A stretch of 17,037 bases of DNA from Bacillota bacterium (GTDB lineage Bacteria > Bacillota > Clostridia > Christensenellales > CAG-138). A program made the position numbers and the translations under genes. The DNA lies in assembly GCA_023435855.1 (NCBI GenBank), contig JAEZLG010000018.1:1-17037 (forward strand). Direction: 5' to 3'. The notes beneath the pieces were generated by a model. That model saw nothing but the letters and a program-made list of their open reading frames with translations. It searched no databases and was not told the DNA's origin. Every line of letters starts with the position of its first letter. Position 1 is the stretch's first letter. Below, in pieces: positions 6,383-12,543 of the stretch.

Positions 6383-7258
6383 TTAGCCTATCGGAAAGAG
6401 TATGGTGGAGATGGGTGGTTCGTACATGTTGTCGAATCGCGCGATGAATGAACCAAGCACTGCATTTTCAGCACGCCCGCCGTCGATGCGTGAGACCGCT
6501 TCGGCCACGGCAAGGTATCCTGCGTCGAACTCACTAGAGATGGCGAGTGCAGTGATTTTCCCGCTTTCAAGCGGGTTTCTAAGCGTTGCGTCGTAACCGA
6601 TACCGTATAGGAGTGCACCTTTGTCCGTGAGCTGTGCGAGCATGAGCGTGGCGGCGGGATCGCAAGCAGCATAGACATGGCCAGGCGTAATATCGGAAAC
6701 GTCTTTAGCATACACAATGTCGTAGGTAAATCCTGCTTCATCAAGTGCCGTAAAGAAATCTCCAAGGTGCTCACCGCCTTCGCTTTGCGCGACGGTGACG
6801 CTGCGTAAAGGCTGCTTTTCCATTTCAGCTACAAGTGCATAAGAGAGTGTATTAGCACCGAACGATACTTGGCTAATACCTTTGCTTAATAGAAGTTTAT
6901 CTCCCGCGAGCACAAGAGGTATTGCAGTTTTGTTCTTCAGAAGCCACTCATTCAAATTCTCAGCGTCTGCGCGGTAAAGGATAATTGCGTTTGCACCGTT
7001 TTGAAGCTCGCGCTCAAGTGCTGCAGTCTGCGCGTCGGATGACGGATCGGTGATGCGCACGATGTGAAGGTCTGCGTTTTTCTCCAGTGCTGCACCGGTT
7101 AGCCCCTTCTCAAAGTTTTCGTCTTCAGCACAAAGAATGACAGAAACACCATAAACCTCAACCTCCGGTATGGAAAAAGATTGGTAAAAATAGAGTGCTG
7201 CAACCAACACGAGAAGCACCAGCGTACCTATAAAAATGCGTTTTTCCCTAAGGCCCAT
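6383..7258 (-). CDS. Membrane-anchored protein with degenerate periplasmic-binding fold
   Basis: This 291-residue protein has a positively charged N-terminus, one membrane segment (about 8-26) and no lipobox cysteine, so it should stay as a membrane-anchored extracellular domain. The rest follows the type I periplasmic-binding pattern: VYGVSVIL start strand, LERELQNGANAIILY, IPLVLAGD, then a C-terminal lobe with GALLYGIGYD and SGKITALAISSEFDAGYLA. The sugar-contact motifs of MglB (FFN, calcium loop, NND) are absent. Its ATG comes one base after the stop of the kinase gene and it precedes the sensor lipoprotein by 14 nt. Similar binding-fold partners are known for LytS/YesM-like kinases, for example XylFII-LytS in Clostridium beijerinckii. 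It is probably an accessory sensor subunit, with unknown ligand. Confidence 0.72.
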   Translation of the reverse strand: MGLREKRIFIGTLVLLVLVAALYFYQSFSIPEVEVYGVSVILCAEDENFEKGLTGAALEKNADLHIVRITDPSSDAQTAALERELQNGANAIILYRADAENLNEWLLKNKTAIPLVLAGDKLLLSKGISQVSFGANTLSYALVAEMEKQPLRSVTVAQSEGGEHLGDFFTALDEAGFTYDIVYAKDVSDITPGHVYAACDPAATLMLAQLTDKGALLYGIGYDATLRNPLESGKITALAISSEFDAGYLAVAEAVSRIDGGRAENAVLGSFIARFDNMYEPPISTILFPIG

Positions 7259-7259
7259 A

Positions 7260-9047
7260 TTATTGATCCCCCTCCCTCAAATAGGGCACGACGGGGAGGT
7301 GCAGCGTGATGGTTGTGCCCACGTCCAACTCGCTTTCGATCATCACGCCGTACGCGTCGCCCGCATAGAGTTTTATGCGCTCATTTACGTTTTTTAAGCC
7401 TACACCCGAGCCCTTGGAGATGGGGAAGTGCTCTACCAAAAGCCTGTCCACAAGGTCTTTTTGCATGCCGATACCGTTGTCAGATACGGAGATGTAAAGA
7501 TCCTGCTCATCGACGTGTACATTAACGCGAATCTCGCCGTCACCGTCCATGAAGTCCATACTGTGGTAGATGGCATTTTCTACAATCGGCTGCACCACGA
7601 GCTTGATAACGGCGAGGTCGAGAGCAGCATCCGGTACGTTAATGGAGTAGGAGAATTTGTCCTTGTAGCGCATCTGCTGTATGGTGAGGTAGCTTCGCGT
7701 GTGCTCCAGCTCGTCTTTGACAGGTATAAAGTTTTTACCTTTGCTGAGGCTTATCCGGAATAGCTTTGCGAGCGCCGATACAATGCGAACGGCCTCCTCC
7801 GGCTTGTTTTTCTCAATCATCCATACGATGATATCAAGTGTATTATATAGGAAATGCGGGTTGATTTGTGCCTGTAATGCGTCGAGCTCATGCCGCTGCT
7901 TTTCCTCATGCTCGTGTACGATGTCATCGGTAAGCTTTCGCATCTGGTCTACCATTTGCTGTATGGATTGACCTAAGTGCTGCACCTCGTACGAACCGCC
8001 GATGTAGATAGATTCGCCTTCGCCGCGATCGAGTTTCTGTACGGAATTCTCGAGTTGTTGTATGGGTCGGGGAAGACGTGTAGAGATAATCGCATTGATG
8101 AACACAAGTGCCTCAAAGAAGACGAGAAACATCATCAGTAAAAACAGAATGTCGTTTGCCGAATCAATCGTAAGCCCTACTTGCGGTATCACGCCAACCA
8201 CGCGCCAGCCTGTATAACTTGCTGAGCGGATGATGAGCGTGCTTTTGTGTTCACCGCTCTTTACGGTGTGGACACCGTCGGGCAGCGCGGTGGCGATGGC
8301 GTTGTTTTCATCATAAAGGCCTGTAGCGATAAGCTGCTGCTTAGGGTGGTAGAGTATGGTACCGTCTGAATCCATAAGATAAATGTAGCCCTCGTTGACG
8401 AGGGAGGTGTTGGAAAAAAGCTCCGAGAGCCCTCCGTACTTAAGGTTGATAAGGAGAACACCCTGCTCGGTGTGCGTACCGTAGGTGAGCTCCACCGCGC
8501 AGGAGAGGGATACGACGTAGCTGTAGCTCCCTTGGGAGCTAACAAACATAGTTTGTACCGTAGGTGTGGAAAAATGGAGGTTTTCCGTTTGTTCAAGTGC
8601 TCGATGGAACCACTCACTCTCCGTCGCGTTAAAACCCTTTTTGAGCGTAGCGGGCGGTGCGGTCGCGAGCACGTTTCCGTTTGCATTAAAAAGTACGATG
8701 TTTTCCACTAGGTTGGTGTTGTTGTCATAAAGAAGCTGTAGTTTTTCGTCGACAGAATTTCCGTTTAGGTCTGTGTTTTTGATGACACCGTAGCCGAGCG
8801 AGTCCGAAAGCCGTATCATGCTGCGAAGATAGGAGTTGAGCGATTGGTTTACCTGCTCCACAAGCTGCTGATTTTCGCTTCGAACGTTTGATTGGAGCTG
8901 GCTGGAAAAACGCATGTAAAACATGAGACCGGATAACACGATGGCGACGAGTGCTGATACGGTGAAGCTTATGAACACCGAATAGCGTATACTACCTTTA
9001 AAAAAGCCGCTTAAGAAGCGCTCTATGCCGCCCTTGTCCTTACTCAT
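7260..9047 (-). CDS. Sensor histidine kinase, YesM/LytS-like (HPK7 type)
   Basis: This 595-residue membrane kinase is predicted to autophosphorylate and pass phosphate to the adjacent YesN-type regulator. Order: membrane segment about 22-45; extracellular Cache-like sensing region about 46-296; second membrane segment about 297-322; HAMP about 323-375; His_kinase domain with QINPHFLYNTLD, the phospho-acceptor being His398; ATPase domain with N-box VENAIYH (about 488-494), DNGIGM (about 521-526) and GSGVGLKNV (about 545-553). The ATG overlaps the stop of the regulator gene by 4 nt (ATGA) and has no good ribosome-binding site, so translation is probably coupled. The next gene begins one base after its stop. 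Placement with two binding-fold proteins and mglBAC suggests sugar as the signal; the ligand is not shown by sequence. Confidence 0.9.
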   Translation of the reverse strand: MSKDKGGIERFLSGFFKGSIRYSVFISFTVSALVAIVLSGLMFYMRFSSQLQSNVRSENQQLVEQVNQSLNSYLRSMIRLSDSLGYGVIKNTDLNGNSVDEKLQLLYDNNTNLVENIVLFNANGNVLATAPPATLKKGFNATESEWFHRALEQTENLHFSTPTVQTMFVSSQGSYSYVVSLSCAVELTYGTHTEQGVLLINLKYGGLSELFSNTSLVNEGYIYLMDSDGTILYHPKQQLIATGLYDENNAIATALPDGVHTVKSGEHKSTLIIRSASYTGWRVVGVIPQVGLTIDSANDILFLLMMFLVFFEALVFINAIISTRLPRPIQQLENSVQKLDRGEGESIYIGGSYEVQHLGQSIQQMVDQMRKLTDDIVHEHEEKQRHELDALQAQINPHFLYNTLDIIVWMIEKNKPEEAVRIVSALAKLFRISLSKGKNFIPVKDELEHTRSYLTIQQMRYKDKFSYSINVPDAALDLAVIKLVVQPIVENAIYHSMDFMDGDGEIRVNVHVDEQDLYISVSDNGIGMQKDLVDRLLVEHFPISKGSGVGLKNVNERIKLYAGDAYGVMIESELDVGTTITLHLPVVPYLREGDQ

Positions 9048-10651
9048 ATCGTTACCGTATCTTGCCGTCTGTAGCGTGCGGGCGTCATGCCGAAGCGCCG
9101 TTTGAAGACGTGTGAGAAATAATTAGGCTCTTCATAACCCACGGCGTAAGCCACGGTTATGGTTTTCATCTCCGGGTCACGAAGAAGCGTCACAGCGTGC
9201 TCCATGCGCACTTCCGTTAGGTATTGTACGAAACTTCTCCCGGTCTCTTTTTTGAATACTTCAAAAAAGTACGAGCGGGAAACGTGCAAATACTCGCATA
9301 CACTTTCTGCCGAAAGGGAAGCATCCCCGTAGTTTTCTTCAATGTAGTTTACGGCTTTTTCGGCAAGGAGCCGCGGCATACTTTCCCGACGGCGTATCAC
9401 AAAGCCGCGAAGGGAGCAGCATATGTCGGTGAGCCATGATCGAATCTCAGCGGACTCTATATCCGTACCGATACGTGAAGCAATGCGGTCCGTAAGCTCC
9501 GTTTCCCCGGAAAGGCCATAACGCACCACAATGCGGTTGAGCGCGTTGCATACGGAAATGAGGTGCGCTTGTTTCTGCCACATAGTATCCTCAGGGCTTT
9601 CAAGCATCTGCATCAGACTGTTTACTGCATCATCCACCAGCGAAGAAGCTCCCGTGCGCACAGCGCTTAAAAGCAGCCTTTCATTGCGTTCATCCAAAAT
9701 ATTGCTATACCCGCCACCTGTTTCAGCGTCTCCGATGTAAATGGCACGCCCTAAACCCGGCTCCCCACGGTATTCCAGTGCGTCGCGCGCCTGTGCATAC
9801 GCCTCCGGCGTGTCGCAAAGAGAAAGGTAGGGTTTACTCACACCGCAGGTTACGCGCACATCCAAAATGCGCTTGCAGCGGCCTGAAATATCGTTACACA
9901 AAAGTACCGCAAGGCTCACGGGATCCGTTACCTCCCACGCGGTGACGGCGACGAGCTGAGATATTCCCGAGCAAAGTGCCGTGCGGCAGCGACCGGCTAA
10001 AGTTTCCTCGATGAGCTGTGCAACCGAAATGGGTACTAAGGCGTTCTCCAGAGGTTCTTGGCGCGTACCCTGCGGAGCAATATCAAAAACGAGCACCAAA
10101 TTTTCCGCTGCCGAGCCAATTTCGATACCATAGGCGGATAAACCATCAGATATTTCCTCGATTGGCATGCGCCGCCACAGAAGATCGTTGAGGAAACGCT
10201 CTTTCATAACAGGGAGCGCTTGCTCGTATTTTTTCCGTAGTGCGGCGATGTCGAGCTTTTCACTGTATTCGCGGTCAAGCTGCGCTTTCATACGTAAGAG
10301 CATTGCAGAAAGCTCCTCGGCGTTGACGGGTTTTAAAGCGTATTCCGTAACGCCAAGCTTGATGGCTTGCCGCGCGTAGTCGGCGTCGTCAAAGCCGGAG
10401 AGTATCACAACCTTTGCACTCGGATGAAGCGTACGAAATTCAGCGATCATGGATAGCCCGTCCATGAAGGGCATCTTGATATCCGTCAGAAGAAGATCCA
10501 CCTCGTTGGCTTCCGCCTTTTCGATGGCTTCCAAACCGTTTTCAGCCTCCGCGACGACCTCAAAACCGAGGCCTTCCCAGTCGAGCCGGGTGACGATGCC
10601 CTCGCGCACCTCTGCCTCATCGTCGACAATCATGGCTTTGTAATTCTTCAT
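9044..10651 (-). CDS. Response regulator, YesN-like (receiver plus AraC-type DNA-binding domain)
   Basis: This 535-residue transcription regulator has a receiver domain with acidic pair Asp10-Asp11, phospho-acceptor Asp57 in DIKMPFMDG, Ser84 in ILSGFDD and Lys106 in LKPVN. A middle region of about 300 residues has no recognised motif but the usual length for YesN proteins. The C-terminal 100 residues are an AraC/XylS double helix-turn-helix, with SYFFEVFKKETG and the hallmark GYEEPNYFSHVFKRRFGMTPARYR. The ATG at 10651 is chosen because GGAG ends 5 nt upstream and the receiver begins at once; a longer reading would only add non-coding leader. It is the first gene of the sensing module and probably activates mglBAC. 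It has its own promoter, divergent from that of mntP. Confidence 0.92.
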   Translation of the reverse strand: MKNYKAMIVDDEAEVREGIVTRLDWEGLGFEVVAEAENGLEAIEKAEANEVDLLLTDIKMPFMDGLSMIAEFRTLHPSAKVVILSGFDDADYARQAIKLGVTEYALKPVNAEELSAMLLRMKAQLDREYSEKLDIAALRKKYEQALPVMKERFLNDLLWRRMPIEEISDGLSAYGIEIGSAAENLVLVFDIAPQGTRQEPLENALVPISVAQLIEETLAGRCRTALCSGISQLVAVTAWEVTDPVSLAVLLCNDISGRCKRILDVRVTCGVSKPYLSLCDTPEAYAQARDALEYRGEPGLGRAIYIGDAETGGGYSNILDERNERLLLSAVRTGASSLVDDAVNSLMQMLESPEDTMWQKQAHLISVCNALNRIVVRYGLSGETELTDRIASRIGTDIESAEIRSWLTDICCSLRGFVIRRRESMPRLLAEKAVNYIEENYGDASLSAESVCEYLHVSRSYFFEVFKKETGRSFVQYLTEVRMEHAVTLLRDPEMKTITVAYAVGYEEPNYFSHVFKRRFGMTPARYRRQDTVTI

Positions 10652-10709
10652 CAAGACTCCTTTGTATAACGGATGAAAGGAAATAAGATTTATACGATTC
10701 AGCATTATC

Positions 10710-10738
10710 ATAATAATATAAAAATTTGGGAGTGGCAA
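10710..10738 (-). promoter_or_regulatory. Promoter of the two-component/sugar operon
   Basis: -35 TTGCCA (10738-10733), 17-nt spacer, -10 TATTAT (10715-10710), in an AT-rich stretch. It points leftwards to the response regulator gene whose start is at 10651. Confidence 0.6.
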
Positions 10739-10773
10739 CGGTACCGCGGGAGAATAGGACCGGTGTACAAGCA

Positions 10774-10803
10774 TTGACACTTTGCTTTCTTTGGGCTTAT
10801 AAT
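10774..10803 (+). promoter_or_regulatory. mntP riboswitch promoter
   Basis: -35 TTGACA (10774-10779) and -10 TATAAT (10798-10803), both perfect, with an 18-nt spacer. Transcription should begin around 10810, immediately before the aptamer. Confidence 0.85.
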
Positions 10804-10812
10804 GGCAGAGTT

Positions 10813-10896
10813 CATGGGGGAGTAGTTGCCGCGTTTTCGCGGTGCAAGTCAACATGCTGGTGAAAACCTGGCTTGCATGAAATAACAAGACCCATG
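10813..10896 (+). ncRNA. yybP-ykoY manganese riboswitch aptamer
   Basis: The element shows the class hallmarks: GGGGAGTAG at 10817-10825, a hairpin GCCGCGttttCGCGGTGC, GTCAACATGCTGG, CCTGGCTTGCATG and ACAAGACCC. P1 closes as CATGGG (10813-10818) with CCCATG (10891-10896). This class binds Mn2+ and typically turns on Mn exporters. Here it lies directly before mntP, its classic partner gene, which strongly supports the call. Confidence 0.88.
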
Positions 10897-10960
10897 TACG
10901 GCACGCGCCGTATATGGGAATGGCTTTTGCCGCATATCGGACGCTTGCGCCCGATTTTTT
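10891..10960 (+). terminator. Expression platform and terminator of the Mn riboswitch
   Basis: The terminator hairpin is ATCGG/CCGAT with an inner CG/CG pair (10936-10955) and a run of T to 10960. Two upstream states compete. The P1 3' strand can join a 12-bp hairpin CCCATGTACGGC/GCCGTATATGGG (10891-10902 with 10907-10918). If P1 holds that strand, the freed CCGTATATG (10908-10916) can pair with CATATCGG (10933-10940), covering the terminator's 5' arm. This predicts read-through with Mn2+ bound and termination without it. Confidence 0.7.
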
Positions 10961-10975
10961 GTTGGAGGATTTTCT

Positions 10976-11542
10976 ATGGGTCTTCTTGAAATCATCATAC
11001 TCGCTGTAGGGCTTTCAATGGATGCATTTGCCGCGGCGCTGTGCCAGGGGCTATGCATGAAAAAGTTGAGCATCAAGCACGCTGCTGTGGTTGCGCTGTT
11101 CTTCGGCGGCTTTCAGGCGCTCATGCCATTTATCGGATGGGTTTTGGGTAAGCAGTTTGAGGCGTATATCACGGGATTCGACCATTGGATTGCATTTGTA
11201 CTTTTGTGTTTCCTCGGCGGGAAGATGATGGCGGATGGATTCAAAAAGGATGGGGAATGCGAGATCTGCCAAGAGTTTAGCGTTAAGCGCGTACTCGTAC
11301 TTGCTATAGCTACAAGCATCGACGCGCTTGCGGCCGGTATCACCATCGCGTTTTTGAATGCCGACATTTTGCCGACGGTGCTCCTCATAGGCACGGTTAC
11401 CTTCGGTATTTCCTTCGCGGGTGTCGCCATCGGCAACCGCTTCGGCTCCGGTCTTGCGAACAAGGCGGATATATTGGGTGGTGCAGTGCTTATTTTAATC
11501 GGGTTTAAGATACTCTTGGAGCATTTGGGCGTATTTGCATAA
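10976..11542 (+). CDS. mntP: Manganese efflux pump MntP
   Basis: This 188-residue inner-membrane exporter removes excess Mn2+. It has six hydrophobic helices arranged as two related halves. Both halves carry the family's acidic signature: LSMDAFAAAL with Asp16 in helix 1, and TSIDALAAGIT with Asp116 in helix 4. Length and motifs match E. coli MntP (188 aa). GGAGG (10964-10968) lies 7 nt before the ATG. The gene is preceded by a manganese riboswitch with a transcription terminator, so expression should rise with intracellular Mn2+. No terminator is seen after it, but the next gene has its own promoter. Confidence 0.95.
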   Translation: MGLLEIIILAVGLSMDAFAAALCQGLCMKKLSIKHAAVVALFFGGFQALMPFIGWVLGKQFEAYITGFDHWIAFVLLCFLGGKMMADGFKKDGECEICQEFSVKRVLVLAIATSIDALAAGITIAFLNADILPTVLLIGTVTFGISFAGVAIGNRFGSGLANKADILGGAVLILIGFKILLEHLGVFA

Positions 11543-11563
11543 GAAATCTGCTCGCGATATAGT
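11535..11563 (+). promoter_or_regulatory. Possible promoter of the nitroreductase gene
   Basis: -35 TTGCAT (11535-11540), 17-nt spacer, -10 TATAGT (11558-11563). It overlaps the last codons and stop of mntP and lies about 30 nt ahead of the next start codon. It would free the next gene from manganese control. Confidence 0.45.
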
Positions 11564-11594
11564 TATAGAAAAGCGCGTATTGGGAGGGGTTGTG

Positions 11595-12335
11595 ATGGAG
11601 CAAAAAGACGTTATCAAAAATAACCGTACCTTTATGAAAAGCGGTTTCGGGAAAACGAGTATGGAGAGCGACCAGCGTAAGGGATTACCGCAGCCTTCGC
11701 CTTTTAAGGTATGCGGCGGCAAGCGTGTGGCGCTGTCCAGGGATTTTCATGCTGTAGTTTTAAACAGCGATTTTCTTTCGCTTCTAAATGCTCGCGTCAG
11801 CCGCCGCGCCTATGCGGATACGCCTCTTTCGCTTGGCACGCTTTCGTTTCTACTTTGGAGTGTGCAGGGCGTAAAGATTATAAAAAGCAATTTGACATTT
11901 CGCACCGTTCCATCAGGCGGTGCACGGCACCCGTTTGAGGTTTATCTTACCGTGCGAAATGTAGAAGGGCTTGAAAAAGGGCTTTACCACTATTTGGCGC
12001 AAACGCACGAACTTGAACTTCTTAACCCTATCGAGGATGTAGAAAAGCAGGCGCTTCCCGTGCTTAATAACCAAAGCTTCACGCTGTCAGCGGCCGTCAC
12101 CTTCTTCTTAGCCGCCGACATTTACCGCACGGAATGGCGCTATACGGAGTCCGCTGCGAAGCTTGGGCTGATCGATGCCGGCCACGCGATGCAAAACCTC
12201 TATTTAAGCGGTGAGGCGGCGGGCCTCGGGATGTGCGCCATCGCCTCCTACGACCAAACATTGGCAGACGCATTTTTCTCGCTTAATGGTGATGAGGAAT
12301 TTGTCGTATATGCCGCTGCTGTAGGCACTCTGTAA
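11595..12335 (+). CDS. SagB-type nitroreductase-family oxidoreductase
   Basis: This 246-residue FMN-dependent enzyme belongs to the SagB/ThcOx group of the nitroreductase family. Visible marks are the N-terminal FMN-contact SRRAY (69-73), LSLGTLSFLLWSVQG (78-92), and the SagB-type RTVPSGGARHPFEVYL (103-118), followed by a C-terminal block with GLIDAGHAMQNLYLSGEAAGLGMCAIASYD. In toxin clusters SagB oxidises azolines in peptides, but no YcaO, precursor peptide or exporter is near, so this stand-alone copy probably has another redox role with an unknown substrate. The start at 11595 has GGGAGGGG 5 nt upstream; a longer in-frame reading overlapping mntP lacks such a site. A terminator follows the stop. 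Confidence 0.82.
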   Translation: MEQKDVIKNNRTFMKSGFGKTSMESDQRKGLPQPSPFKVCGGKRVALSRDFHAVVLNSDFLSLLNARVSRRAYADTPLSLGTLSFLLWSVQGVKIIKSNLTFRTVPSGGARHPFEVYLTVRNVEGLEKGLYHYLAQTHELELLNPIEDVEKQALPVLNNQSFTLSAAVTFFLAADIYRTEWRYTESAAKLGLIDAGHAMQNLYLSGEAAGLGMCAIASYDQTLADAFFSLNGDEEFVVYAAAVGTL

Positions 12336-12358
12336 ATCAACAACAAATAGGAAACGTG

Positions 12359-12386
12359 CAAAGCGGCGGGGAACCCCGCCGTCTTT
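12359..12386 (+). terminator. Terminator after the nitroreductase gene
   Basis: GGCGGG and CCCGCC (12365-12380) form a GC-rich stem with a GAAC loop, followed by GTCTTTGT. An outer AAAG/CTTT can extend it. It lies 24 nt after the stop codon. Confidence 0.75.
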
Positions 12387-12454
12387 GTATGTACCGGTAA
12401 GATAAAATCAATTCCCATTCTTGTTCGTTAAATAAATATCTTCTGCATTTGGGA

Positions 12455-12501
12455 ACATTCATCTTGTATCTCTCATATACCGGTGATACAATATGTAGTA
12501 C
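12455..12501 (+). promoter_or_regulatory. Probable NrdR boxes
   Basis: ATACAATATGTAGTAC (12486-12501) matches about 12 of 16 positions of the NrdR consensus acaCwAtATaTwGtgt and covers the -10. A weaker copy, ACATTCATCTTGTATC (12455-12470), begins exactly 31 bp upstream, the helical spacing usual for tandem NrdR boxes, and overlaps the -35. NrdR is the ATP/dATP-sensing repressor of ribonucleotide reductase genes. The second copy matches only about 9 of 16 positions. Confidence 0.45.
12464..12492 (+). promoter_or_regulatory. nrdJ promoter
   Basis: -35 TTGTAT (12464-12469), 17-nt spacer, -10 TACAAT (12487-12492), 52 nt before the nrdJ ATG. The -10 lies within a probable NrdR box. Confidence 0.65.
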
Positions 12502-12543
12502 ACCCGCAAAGAAAAACTACCAAATATTGACAGGAGACCCCAT

